Below, piece by piece: positions 1 through 10,353 of a stretch of 64,000 nt of DNA. The stretch is from Vesta saturnalis (lineage: Eukaryota > Arthropoda > Insecta > Coleoptera > Lampyridae), in assembly GCA_036346205.1 (NCBI GenBank), contig JARFJB010002032.1, positions 2,860,001 through 2,924,000 of the forward strand. The letters are read 5' to 3'. Numbering within the stretch: position 1 is the stretch's first letter; the number at the start of each line of letters is the position of its first letter. A model generated the notes under the pieces. The model did not search any database. It was not told the DNA's origin and saw nothing but the letters and a program-made list of their open reading frames with translations. The position numbers were made by a program, and so were the translations under genes.

Positions 1-156
1 ATTATGCCTATTATAAAATAAAGAATTGATTAAATCCATGGTAAACTAAAAAAAAATGTTCTTTTAGTATTTTAGCTATTTAGGACAATGCAAAATATTA
101 AGTGTTATATATTGTTGCAATCTCAAGAAAAAATGCATTTTTTTGAGATTATCAGA

Positions 157-730
157 TACAGGGTGTCCCATTTAAGAAAATGCTACTTTTGATAATATCT
201 CAAAAAATAAAACATCTATATTTTTTTTAAGAACGCCACTGGATTCATCGTAAAAAGTCATAAAACTTTCGTATCCAAAGCTTTTTTTTATCTCCATAAA
301 TAACCGAGCCATAAGAGATAATAAAAACCGGCAGATTTTGAGAATCACTCTGTATCTTCGAAACCAATTTAGTTAGCGTAAATCCGATTGCGCCATTAAA
401 CTAAACACTAAAAAAGAGAACGGGACACGTATCTTAGTTTTTTTGTATCTCTTACCGTTTAGCCTATACCCTATAATATTAACGAAAAAAAACCACCCTG
501 TACAAATCAAAATGTTGTCAGACTTCAAATAAAAGAGCTACAGGGGGTAGTAGAAAATGCACAATTTTTGTTTTCTTCAATTATTTCAAAAACAAAAAAA
601 GTTACTTCAAATCTGACTTTACCATGATGATAGCCATAAAATTCTCTAAAACTTTCCCCATTTAACCGACATTCTATCTTCAATATTAACGAATATAGCA
701 ATACATGCATGCTGAATCTTGGACACACTG
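157..730 (+). mobile_element. Non-coding left part of a mariner-like element
   Basis: The segment opens with ATACAGGGTGTCCCATTTAA, the kind of CAGGGTG terminus that recurs at the ends of better preserved mariner-like elements here (10941, 48158). A second motif in the opposite sense, CCACCCTGTAC, lies near 490. No open frame is convincing. It leads into the broken transposase that begins near 735, so it is best read as the eroded left end and leader of that element. A right terminus was not found, so the true extent is unknown. Confidence 0.45.
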
Positions 731-734
731 TATG

Positions 735-1421
735 CTCCCGATTTTGGACAAAGAATTAATTTTTGCAACTAGTTTCTGCAAAAAACTGCAGAAGTCCCTA
801 ATTTTCTCAATTCTATATTATTTAGTGACGAAGCAACCTTAAAAAGTAATGGTTTAGTGAACAGATATAACATGCATTATTATAGCACAAATCCTCGTTG
901 GATCAGGAATGCTGACCAATAAAATCGGTGGTCACTAAATGTGTGTGTGAGAGTGATTATTGGGTCTCATGTTATAGATCCTTATTTTTTTGAAGATACT
1001 CAAACCAGTGAGGTGTATTTAAACTTTTAAGAGGTATGCTACCTAACCTTCTTCAAAATATTAATGAAACAGTTTATGGAAATATGCGGTTCCAGCATGA
1101 CCCGCCCACTACCATCGAGACGTAGTAACATGTTTAAACCGCTAGAAAGAAAATCAGTGGATAGGTCGAGGAGGACCCATTTATTGGCCACCGAGGTCAC
1201 CTGATCTGACTTCACTCGATTTCGTTTTGTGGGGTTACGTAAAAGATTATGTGTATAAAGAAATTCCAACCACACCAGAAAATATGAAGGAAAGAATCAG
1301 AAATGCTTTTCAAAATATCACATGGCCGACATTAGAGTTAGTGAAAAATAATTTTGTGCGACGTGTTAATAAATGTATTGAAGTTGAAGGAAGAACATTC
1401 GAGCATTTAATGAGAAATTGA
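735..1421 (+). pseudogene. Mariner-like transposase pseudogene (DD34D type)
   Basis: The plus strand encodes, in shifting frames, the catalytic half of a mariner-like transposase. Near 820-835 it reads LFSDEAT (first catalytic Asp). Then come VIDPYFFEDTQTSEVYLNF near 970-1025, FQHDPP near 1090 (second Asp) and SPDLTSLDFVLWGYVK near 1195-1245 (third Asp). The last stretch, from 1227 to the TGA at 1419, is open and ends in the usual RTFEHLM-type tail. Stops at about 918 and 1028 and several frameshifts break the gene, and the N-terminal DNA-binding half is missing. All three catalytic Asp codons survive, but no single frame joins them. In the family this enzyme cuts and pastes the element at TA sites. 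The family call is firm; the exact lineage is not. Confidence 0.8.
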
Positions 1422-1429
1422 TTTTTTTT

Positions 1430-2055
1430 TCTTTTCCATTTTATTATTCTTGTTTTGTTGTTTTGTATTTGTTAATTTTATTACACAGTTTAACGTTAAC
1501 CTAGCATTAATTTACTAACTTTTATTATTATTTTATTAATTTATGCTTAATTATTTATCATATTATTTGCGTTCAGGATTTGCATTTTGAAATGTATGGC
1601 TCAACAATTATACAGTAAATAAACAATTTCCAAGTAAGCGTGCTCAAGAGTGAAATACGTGTCATTAATTAATTTCTGATTACTTTTAATCCTTAATTGG
1701 TTCTCATATTATTTGCTTTTAGCGTTTACATTTTGAAATTTATTGCTCAACAATATATAGAGTAAATAAACAATTTCCAAGTGGTGGTGCTAGCGTAGCA
1801 CAAGAGTGAAGTACTTGCAATAAATGAACTTCTGATTACTTTTTTATGCTTAATTACTTCTCATATTATTTGCTTTTAGATTCGCATTTTGAAATTTATT
1901 GCTCAACAATTTATAGAGTAAATAAACAATTTATAACTGGGGGAGTACTTGCGAAAACAATGTAAACCATGTATTTATGAATAACATGCTAAATTATTTC
2001 TCATATTATTTGCAATTAGAATTTGCATTTTGAAATTTATTGCTCAACAATTTAT
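1430..2055 (+). repeat. Tandem array of about 150-bp repeats, left block
   Basis: Four diverged units follow one another. Each carries TCATATTATTTGC (near 1558, 1704, 1861 and 2001), then a GCATTTTGAAATTTATTGCTC-like stretch, then AGTAAATAAACAATTTCCAAG. Spacing is 140-157 bp. No protein is encoded. The array is broken at 2055 by the foldback element and resumes at 2730. Confidence 0.8.
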
Positions 2056-2729
2056 CGGTCTAGGACGTTAGAACGCGGCCATTTGAACGTAGCCGATTGA
2101 ACGCCGCCGTTTAGACGCGAGGACATTTGAACGCCTGACATTTGGACGTAAGGACTTTTGAACGCAGAATTGAAAAATAATGGAATTTTTGCTCCACATG
2201 TAAAAGTAGAAAAAAATTCCAGTTCTGTCACAACATGGTGTAATTGAACCTACGTTTTAAGTAAAGTTTATTATTTATTAATTATCCCCTAATTATCTTT
2301 TAGGTGAAAATTTCACTTTCCATAATCGCTATTCAATTATTCATTATTGGTAATGATAACATTATTACCTATTGTCATATACAGCAATCAGCATAATGAG
2401 TGTAAGAGTACGTCTTTATATAAACCAAAAACCAGTAATTGGATCACTTTATTAAAAAATAAGACTTTGTAAAGTTGTTTTATTGTGATTGTTTTGATTG
2501 TAACGTAATATAATTAAATATTTAAGAGGTATATCGCACAATTATTTAATGGACAATTGATTTTATATCTATGTAAATTTTTTGTATAATAAAATACAAA
2601 ATATTGCGTTTGACTCGTTCATTACCAAACTTCCGCGTTCAAATGTACCTGCGTTCAAACGTCCTTGCGTCCAAACAGCGGCGTCCAAATGGCGGTGTTC
2701 AAACGGCTGCGTTAAAACATCCCATTCCG
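2056..2729. mobile_element. Foldback/MITE-type element with GAACGC-rich inverted repeats
   Basis: Two inverted arms of about 125 bp (roughly 2056-2180 and 2605-2729) flank an AT-rich core without coding sequence. The arms are built of short reiterated blocks of the form GGACATTTGAACGC on the left and the complementary GCGTTCAAATGTACC type on the right. The ends read CGGTCTAGGA and, inverted, CGGAATGGGA. The element interrupts a unit of the surrounding 150-bp array, which shows it is an insertion. No clear target duplication was identified and no transposase lies inside, so it would be non-autonomous. Superfamily unknown. Confidence 0.8.
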
Positions 2730-2895
2730 ACTATTTAGATAGTAAGTAAGTAAACAATTTCCAAGTGGCGCTGCTAGCGTAACACAAGTCTAAAGTACCA
2801 GTAATCAATTAATTTCTGACTACTTTTTTATGCTGAATTATTTCTCGTATTAATTGCTTTTAGTATTTGTATTTTCTATTTTAATTGTGTTTATT
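2730..2895 (+). repeat. Tandem array of about 150-bp repeats, block right of the foldback insertion
   Basis: The sequence resumes with AGTAAACAATTTCCAAGTGG and continues through a fifth unit (TCGTATTAATTGCTTTTAG near 2844). It matches the block to the left of the foldback insertion. Confidence 0.75.
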
Positions 2896-3800
2896 CTGTA
2901 TTTCTCCTTATACCTATTTTCTTTGATAGAATGTGTGAATTAATTGAGTATTGAGTATTTCACTAAAAGTAATTATAATTTGCAAATTCTAAGAAATAGT
3001 TTTGGGAATACTTTTATGACTTTTGAGGTCAATATGCCTTTAGAGATTAAATTCTTATGTTATTAAGTTAAACAATATCCCTTTCCTTTTAAATTTGTAA
3101 AAAAATATTCAAAAGTTTTGCTTAAATGTTAAACCTAAATTTGGATAGTTTCCCAATTTGAGGAGCCGGTATTTAATAATGTTTAATTACTTGTTTTACT
3201 ATATTACTCCAGTTTTCCTCATTTCTATAGTGTTATGTTATTATACAAAGTCTGATAAATTAGAAAATGCAAACTTTCAAAATTATCACTCAGAATTAAG
3301 ATGTTGCGCTTTTGGGATTGAAATCGTGTATTTTTTATTAATTTTGTAAAAATTAAAACGTTTTGATACCAATTATAGTTATCCTCTTCAGTAAATGATA
3401 CTAGTTTTCGAAAATTATGTAAGATGGCAAAAAATATGTTTATGACAATTAAAACCTTCAAATTTTATAAATACACTCTATCTATGAAATAGGTACAATT
3501 TATGAAAGGAAATAGGGTAAAATATGGCATAGTTTTCTTTACATTCTGGAAAATATTAACATTACAAAGATGAACCGTATTTTACAGGTAAATTCAAGCT
3601 GTTGGATTCTTGTTCGGAAGTCTAAGGGCCCGAACTTATATTGGATCAACTTACAAGAGAATTACAATTTTGTTTCTTAACGCAGAAGTAGTCTTTGGTT
3701 GGTGTAGTGAACTTCCGAAGACCAGCAATAAAGTTGAGACAATCCATAAATGTTGATCACTACACACACTGCAATCGTCTATCGACATGATATGCGGATT
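2896..3800. other. AT-rich stretch, no gene seen
   Basis: Only short, hydrophobic or low-complexity frames occur and none resembles a known protein. No repeat structure was noted apart from general AT richness. Confidence 0.5.
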
Positions 3801-3804
3801 AAAT

Positions 3805-4030
3805 ATGATGATTGCAAATAATATGAGACCCCCCCTCTTGGAAATTGTTTATTTATTATATAAATTGTCGAGCAATAAATTTCCAAATGTAAATACTATA
3901 AGCAATTAATATGAGAAGTAATTTAGCATAAAAAGTTAATAAGAAATTTATTGATAACACTTACTTTACTCTTGTGTTACTCCAGCTTGCCCACTATGGA
4001 AATTATTTATTTACTAGGTAAATTTCCTTT
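3805..4030 (-). repeat. Inverted copies of the 150-bp repeat
   Basis: Two units of the 1430-2895 repeat appear in the opposite orientation. GCAAATAATATGAGACC near 3813 and AGCAATTAATATGAGAAG near 3900 are reverse complements of the TCATATTATTTGC anchor. CTTGGAAATTGTTTATTTAT mirrors the unit's other landmark. Together with the direct block this gives a foldback-like arrangement spanning about 1.43-4.03 kb. Confidence 0.75.
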
Positions 4031-4275
4031 TCTTCACTTAGCAAAAATCATACTGTGTTTGTTTAATAGTTATGCGGTGTAAGAACATATTTTTGTGTAA
4101 GTGGGGGTGCTAGCTTAACGTTAACCCCACCATCAAAGTCGAATTGCTGCTAAATGGGAGGGGGCAAAGACTGCGACAATAAGAGATTTATATGTAGGCG
4201 GCGCAAGTGTCGAACTTTGATATACAAGCATAACCTCACTTTGCTGTTTATAACGATCTAGCTTTATTTATAAAT

Positions 4276-5345
4276 ATGCCTTACAATTGTTCGGTATTTA
4301 ATTGTAATTCTACAACTAAAACAACCAAATATAAATTCCATTCTTTTCCACAAAACGTTACGAGAAAGAGGGCTTGGTTAGTAGCCATAAGATATGGTAA
4401 AAGACCTTCTAAACATGCAAAAGTATGTGAAAAACATTTTAAAGAAGAGGATTATATTTTAACAAGTTTCGGTGAGTTATCAAACAATACTTATGTGTTA
4501 ATAAACTATTCTTTATGTAGGAGAATGGAAAATATTAAAAAAAGATGCTATTCCATCTCTCCATCTCCCTAAAACGTTACACGATAAGGTGAAACCGAGA
4601 TCTACACAAACGAATAAAGCATCCACACCTCCAGTAACTACTTTAGATGACATTAAGGACTTAAATATTGCAGAGTCAAATATGAATAATGAACTGGACG
4701 AGGAGAGTGAATTTAATAATAAACTGGATGCACATGTGCAAACAATTGTGACACTTAAGAGGTCACAATTGATATCCTATACGTTTTAAACTGACAAACT
4801 ACTACATCATATGACAGGTTTCCACAGAAAACTTTTGACTTTTTTTGTCAGCAGTTTGGAAACAAATACACGAAAACACATTTGGCTTTATTGCTTACAT
4901 TAATTAAGTACAGACTTAATTTTTATTATGCTACACTGGCAACCCTTTTTGACATAGACCCTCGCACAGTGAGTGCAATTGTAACAAAATGGAGCAAACA
5001 CATGTACCAATGTTTCAAACAAATTAATATATGGCAGTTAAGATCAGTTCAACCAGGACAGTACATGGTAGTTTTAGATTGCACATAAATAAGAATTGAA
5101 CGTAGTGCTGATCCACTTGTACAACAAGCTTACATATTCAACGTACTATATTTAAAATACTCGTTGGTGGTACAGAAAATGGCCAAATCACTTTTATATC
5201 TGATATTTATGGTGGCTCCATTACCGATCGGAAGATAACTGAAGTATCTGGTATTTTAAAGGTATTACAGGAAGGAGATTTTGTTTTAGCTGATAGAGGT
5301 TTTGATATCTCAGACCTATTAGAAGAAAAACATGTGCATTCATCC
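4276..5345 (+). pseudogene. THAP-domain DDE_4 transposase (ISL2EU/Harbinger-like), broken
   Basis: The gene starts with a THAP zinc-finger DNA-binding domain from 4276: CSVFNCNS gives the first two Cys and KVCEKHF the later Cys and His. It is followed by a helix-turn-helix region from 4882 (LATLFDIDPRTVSAIVTKW) and the start of a DDE_4 nuclease fold. VVLDCT at 5068-5085 carries the first catalytic Asp. FISDIYGGSITDRKIT near 5190-5240 and LADRGFDISD near 5285-5315 hold the later conserved acidic positions. Frame breaks near 4520, a stop at 4787, and stops at 5086 and after disable it. At about 5345 the frame ends abruptly and is joined to the oppositely oriented nuclease gene, so the C-terminus is deleted. 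The THAP plus DDE_4 architecture with a YqaJ neighbour is typical of the ISL2EU group of DNA transposons. Confidence 0.85.
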
Positions 5346-6095
5346 CTTTCAACTTCAATAATTAAGCAGCTATCATCATAGGAAGAGTAAATTACAAAAT
5401 CACACAGCTCCAAATTCAATATAGCCATTCCCAATTGTACCTGTCCATAATATTTATGATTACTATTAATATAATAGGGAAACAGCTTATTTTGGTCATA
5501 ATTCACACATGACAAAGTATTTATTATGTCGTTTACACCTTTTGAAGCACCTAGAAAAGGACATTTAATTTCAATCGATTTATAAAGTACTCCATCATAT
5601 AATTTCAATCCATCTGGGCTGAATGCCAACCAAGGGAATGAAGGATTAATTAAAAGACCAGCATTATATATAAACCCCCATATTGTTTCTGATAAACAAT
5701 TTTAGCAGCATTTTCATTGTTTTTGCTATATTCAGTGTACAAGTTGTCGGCAAATGAGGAATTTATATAACTGCGAATTTTTTTATCCCACATGGAATTA
5801 TTGTTTGAGCAGTATGTGTACAATTCGTAACATCTGCTACCAGTAATGCGGTACTTTTTATGGATTTTCCACATTTCATTATTCTGGTTTATAGTTCCAA
5901 AGGCTAGATTTAATGCATCGTCTAAATTAAGTGAAATATTTTCATTATAAAAAATATGCTGGTTTGGTTTAATAGGAATAAATGGAACTTCCAGTTTACT
6001 AGTTAAATTAAACATCCTCCTTCGGGCGCCTCTCAGTATGATAACTTCATTACTGGTATATTGTTCATCTCTATCCGGCGGTGATTCTGAACCTG
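5346..6095 (-). pseudogene. YqaJ-type nuclease ORF of an ISL2EU-like element, broken
   Basis: This minus-strand gene converges on the THAP transposase. Reading from about 6095 down, it gives an N-terminal run ending GARRRMFNLTSK, then KKYRITGSRCYELYTY near 5830, then after a one-base frameshift near 5640 FSPDG at about 5620 and the IEIKCP signature near 5570. The Asp of SPDG and the Glu-x-Lys of IEIKCP are the metal-binding core of YqaJ/lambda-exonuclease-like nucleases. Further on KYYGQVQLGMAILNLELCDF and IYSSYDDSCLIIEV complete the fold. A splice acceptor (TGCAG) lies near 6090. In the ISL2EU family this second protein accompanies the transposase; its exact role in transposition is not established. 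The 3' end lies against the deletion junction at about 5345. Confidence 0.85.
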
Positions 6096-6601
6096 CATTT
6101 CTTTAAGACTACATTAGCAAATGCAAGATACCAGAATTATTATGGTGTCAGTTAATCACCTCTCTATAACCAATTTTCTTTATAAAACCATGTACTTGTA
6201 CAACATAACTTATTCCAAATAAATAATTAATCACTCTTTAAACAATTATAAAGAAACAGTTTACAGGTTGAATAATTAATTTAGGTTTATATATAGACAA
6301 AAAGATTGTGATAATAAGCTCTAACCGGCTGTATAATGTGAATGGTCATGGATGTAGTTGTTAATATCTACTCTTCTTGTTAATATAAGGGGACACGGTA
6401 TACCATTGTTTATTCATTCATCTCATTCTTCGTTATAATTAATTACTTCTTTAGTTTCCTGTAATTTCAAAAATTGACATATTTCCGATGCCTCTTCCCT
6501 GCGGCTTATTCCATTGGACTACACGAGACATATTCCTGCGGGTTTCCTACAATATTGCCCTATAGTTAATAAATCTAAATTAAATATAACCTACGCACCT
6601 G
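6096..6601. other. Non-coding spacer, probably intron of the YqaJ gene
   Basis: No coding similarity was seen. It lies between two minus-strand pieces of the same element gene, and its left edge has a TGCAG acceptor in minus orientation, so it is likely a former intron. Confidence 0.4.
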
Positions 6602-7022
6602 TTACAGAAAAGTAAAACAGAAAAACAAAATGCACGCAGCAGACCAACCTGTGCCAGCAGAACACGTACAATTGCACTGATTTATTACATATTTGTTATG
6701 ACTAGTACTAGTAATTTGCATTCGTACAGTGTACTCCATGGTTTTCTTTTGTTCAGCACGGCAGTTCCCTTTTAAGTATGAACAACTCCCATTTTGATAA
6801 ATTTTTGTATATTTTATAAATAATTTCATCGCCAGTATGCGGGTCTATCCATACCTTTTCTTGCTTTGCGTGGTAAAAACCAACACTGAATGGGTTCAAA
6901 GTGCAATAATTTAATAGCACCACTTAGGTTTAACGGTTTGCAATAATTATCTGCTTGATATAGTACAGTAATAACATTCACATGAAACAATGTTTCTTCT
7001 AAGTTTTTACTCTTCCAGTCTG
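6602..7022 (-). pseudogene. N-terminal SWIM-like zinc-finger exon of the YqaJ gene, broken
   Basis: Read on the minus strand, a splice acceptor (TTTTTCTTACAG) precedes an exon beginning DWKSKNLEETLFHVN. It continues through LHFEPIQCWFLPRKARKG and, in another frame, VRMQITSTSHNKYVINQCNCTCSAGTG. The CNCTCSAG cluster followed by a further Cys resembles a degraded SWIM zinc finger (CxC...CxH), which sits upstream of the YqaJ nuclease domain in related transposon proteins. At least two frameshifts near 6780-6830 break it. Assignment rests on the Cys pattern and on position and orientation relative to the nuclease exon. Confidence 0.6.
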
Positions 7023-7164
7023 TAAGAAAAATGTATAAAAACATACTTTGCAATTAACAAAAAATGAGGTTATAAACTTCAAACACAGATAATTTGAATT
7101 ACTTACCGTTTTTCTAACACTTTTTTGCATCCGGTGGTTTTTGCTCCTAATACTTTTTGCCAAT

Positions 7165-8042
7165 TTAATTCGGTAATAATTTAAACAAAGAGGATTCTTT
7201 TGCTTCAGTCAAAGAACTCTTAAGTTCAGGATCTTATTCAGTAATTACCAAAGATCCTCTTCCTAAAATGATTACTTCAACTAGGAAGGTTTTATTAGCA
7301 TGCAAAAGAGTTGTGGATGACTTTCTTAGGTTTCGACTAACGGTATCCAATCCGGTGCTAGCTAGAATGTATTGCTTGTCTAAGATTCATAAACCAGGTA
7401 ATGCTATGCGACCCATTGTTTCTGGTATTAATTCACTTACTTATCTGCTGTCCAAATGGTTATCTAGTAAATTTCATAACCTCTCCTACCAACAGCCCAA
7501 TTTCAGTGTGGCAAATTCTTATGAATTTATTGATAAAATTAATAACATTGAACTTACACAAAATGAAATTTTAGTCTCATTCAACGTTTGTTCACTGTTT
7601 CCCAGCGATACAATAGATCAAACCTTAGTTTATTTAGAAGATGTTTTAAAACAAAACTATCTGGACGATAGAGAAGTAGAATATTTTCTTAAATTAACAG
7701 ATTTGTGTATGAAACAAACCTTTTTCAAAATTAACCATCAATTTTTCCAGCAAGAACATGGTACGACAATGGGCAATAGCTTATCTGCGTTTATAGCCAA
7801 TCTGTTCATGGGTAAATTTGAGACAGACTTAAAACGCGATTTGCCTTATTTTCCTAGAGTTTGGATTAGATACGTGGATGATGTGTTTGCCATCCTTAAT
7901 ACTAAAATTTGCAGCGTTGAGAACTTTGTAGAAACGTTAAATTCTAAATTTCCGGCAATCAAATTTACCTGTGAGATAGAGGCAAATGACAGTCTCCCGT
8001 TCCTTGATACTCTGGTAACAAGAAATGAGAGTAAGCTAGATA
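7165..8042 (+). pseudogene. PLE reverse transcriptase, N-terminal half of split ORF
   Basis: The frame is open from about 7165; the first Met is at 7268, but homology-like sequence (KELLSSGSYSVITKDPLPK) precedes it, so the true start is upstream. Reverse transcriptase motifs appear in order: LSKIHKPGNAMRPIVS near 7380-7425, LVSFNVCSLFP near 7570-7600, QEHGTTMGNSLSAFIANLF near 7750-7810, and WIRYVDDVFAI near 7862-7893 with the catalytic YVDD intact. SLPFLDTLVTRNESKLD follows at 7990-8041. In PLEs this enzyme copies the element's RNA at the cut target. The frame is lost at 8043 because of an inserted element, giving a spurious tail and a stop at 8069. Confidence 0.88.
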
Positions 8043-9135
8043 CAGTTCAACCAAGGAAACGAAAGCACTGAGAGGGCGTACCTGAGGGAGCTGTTTTTCA
8101 ACAGGTACATTCCATACAAAAAGTATTAAGGTGGCAAATTTAAATCAAATGTATGGATTGCTTATTCAAAATTCTGTGAACAAATTTATTTATTTTATGT
8201 TAGGTACATCAAATGTTATTGAATTAATTACCAAAAACTTTTAAGTATTTATTGTTTAAGTACAAATAAGATGGTTTTGAAGTTATAACATTTTCTACAA
8301 ATAATTTACACAATTTTTAGTTTTGTAAACATTTGTAAAATACTTGAAAAAACATCATTCTGATCACATTTGAATATAAAGTGCTAATAAATTACAATGA
8401 TTCTTCTACAGAACTTTCTTCCTCTTTATCTGATTAACTTGTATTTACTTGAAATGACAACCTTTCTACAGTTTCATCATACGTGTAAATAATATAATAG
8501 CATTTAAAACATTCACATAAATAAAGTGTAATGTTATTCACAATAGAAACAAAACACATATGTATAATTAAAATTTAAAATAATGTCCAAGATTTTATAG
8601 AAAAATAAGCACATATCGTTTATTATTATTGATTTATAACTTGTAACAACAAAATTAAAAATTGGAAATATTGAAAATCAACATGATTTGATATTTTAAA
8701 ACTTGTCATGCTCATTTAATTTAAGTGCAGCTACGTATATCAAAATCGTACAATACTCTAAATATTGAAAAATCGATGTAAATCGAGATTTAAAAAAAGC
8801 ATGCTTACTGTTTTAAGGTTATGAACTCTATAATCGTTTTATTATTTAAAGCTTTATACTAAAAGATACATGTGCACAATACATACCGTTTCTCTCACAA
8901 ATCAGTAAAAAGAGCCTTGAAAAAGACTTTTTATAAAGACTAATCGACAATAAATACTCAAGAAACATGAAAATAACCTGCCAATGCAAAATGCGTATGA
9001 CAAATGTCAATTGTTTGCGTTTGGGAATGTACGGTCGGAGACTTCTTAATGGTAATTGGACGAACGTTTTACCGCTATAAATTTTTTAATTTAGTTCACA
9101 TATTTTCCGGGGTTTTTGTTTGCTTAGTAGAGCTG
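8043..9135. mobile_element. 1,093-bp TA-flanked element inserted in the PLE
   Basis: The insert begins CAGTTCAACCAAGGAAAC and ends, read inverted, CAGCTCTACTAAGCAAAC, so it has imperfect terminal inverted repeats of about 25 bp. It is flanked by TA on both sides (8041-8042 and 9136-9137), which fits a Tc1/mariner-type TA duplication. No transposase was recognised. On the minus strand around 8400-8510 a short frame reads YDETVERLSFQVNTS, then a stop, then SDKEEESSVEESL; it could be the acidic C-terminus of a lost protein, but this is speculative. The rest is AT-rich. Confidence 0.75.
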
Positions 9136-9880
9136 TATAGATATTTATGGTAAGGAAACTAGCACTAAAAGAATCATAATCAATGACTCAAATCACTGTA
9201 GACACCATAAACTCGCGGATTTTAACTTTTTGGTTCATAGATTGCTTAATTTTCCTCTTTCAGTTCAAAATTATAATAAAGAATTGCGCACTATTAAAGG
9301 AATTGCTGCATACAATAGGTTTTCAGATGAAGTGGTTATGAATATAGTTAGGAAACAAACAAGGATGAGGGTTAAGAACGTAACTACATTAGGTAACGCT
9401 AGAGAACAAATAGAAACAAAGTATGTAAAGTTACCAAACTATCCTACTTATACAAAAGGTCTACCTAAAATCGTTCCCAAAATTAATTTGAAAACAGTCA
9501 CTACTTCAGATAATAGTTTGCAAACTCTTTTAGGCAATCCATAAGATAAAGTGGATAAGCAGGATAGGTCGGGAATTTATAAAATTAATTGTAAAAATTG
9601 TGAACAAATATATGTGGGGCAAACTAAACGACCTACCAAAGTTCGCTTAAAAGAACATTTAGTTCATATAAAATACAAACGTTGGGACGAGTCTGCCGTA
9701 GCCCTACACATGTTTGATAAAAATCATGTAGTAGATGAGGTACCATTAATCAAGCATGTTAGTGATAAGCACGAACTTGATCGTTATGAAAGTTTAGAGA
9801 TCTTCAAAAACAAACAAATTCTAATGAATAATGATGATCAAGGCCCTTTAGGCTACTTAGAACTCATTAAACTTTCATAA
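9136..9880 (+). pseudogene. PLE linker and GIY-YIG endonuclease, C-terminal half of split ORF
   Basis: The frame continues directly from the first half: DIYGKETSTKR, INDSNHCRHHKLADFNFLVHRL, then the linker VKNVTTLGNA. A GIY-YIG nuclease starts at about 9575 with SGIYKINCKNCEQIYVGQTK. The GIY and YVG triads, the following RLKEH and the later family features are present; the family cleaves target DNA. A TAA at 9542-9544 interrupts the frame; downstream sequence is in the same frame, so it is a simple nonsense change. The stop at 9878-9880 follows LELIKLS. The gene is non-functional because of the insertion and the TAA. Confidence 0.88.
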
Positions 9881-9905
9881 CTTTCACTTTCACTTTCACC
9901 AGATT

Positions 9906-10000
9906 AGTAACGAAGCGTTACTCGCTGATGGTATATATGTTAGAAGTTTTCTTTAGTCCCCCTGGTCGACCGCTGATGTTGATAGCGTAGCTATCGAAAC
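9906..10000 (+). ncRNA. Hammerhead-like motif pair in the PLE 3' region
   Basis: AGTAACG-AAG-CGTTACT forms a 7-bp hairpin followed by CG and CTGATG (9925-9930). Next, CTGATG at 9973-9978 is followed by TT, a perfect 6-bp stem GATAGC-GTA-GCTATC (9981-9995) and GAAAC (9996-10000). CTGATGA, stem II and GAAA form the conserved core of hammerhead ribozymes, which are known in PLEs. Here the base after CTGATG is T rather than A, so activity is doubtful, and stems I and III were not resolved. Confidence 0.5.
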
Positions 10001-10287
10001 GCGTTAGGTGTTTTTTAATTTTGTGTGGTACGTGGGTGTATTTTGTTTGTTACGGTAATATTAATTTTACTTTGGCTTATGATAATAAAGATAAATAAAA
10101 CAGTAGCTATTTTAGTAGTGGTATAAAATCACTTGTATACCAAAGTGCGACGTAATCCACCTTGCGGATAAAATTGTGACTAAACTATTGCAATTGCCTT
10201 ATTAGCAATAAATTGGTACTTAATTATACACTATAACTGATTTTGATATGTGTTGGCGGGGTGCTACGTTAACGGACATTGGGGCAG

Positions 10288-10289
<2 letters not shown>

Positions 10290-10351
<62 letters not shown>

Positions 10352-10353
10352 TA
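10290..10353. repeat. (TA)n microsatellite
   Basis: Almost pure TA dinucleotides, with one slip near 10344. Confidence 0.95.

Larger units (their letters stand above)
7165..10289 (+). mobile_element. Penelope-like retroelement (PLE), interrupted
   Basis: One element can be followed from reverse transcriptase through a linker to a GIY-YIG endonuclease and then a 3' region with hammerhead-like motifs. It is split by a TA-flanked insertion (8043-9135). Removing one TA and the insert restores the reading frame exactly (KLD-IDIYGKETSTK), so the two halves are one gene. Apart from the insert I see only one premature stop in the second half. The 5' end is truncated or unrecognised near 7165, and a (TA)n tract marks the 3' side. 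Confidence 0.85.
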
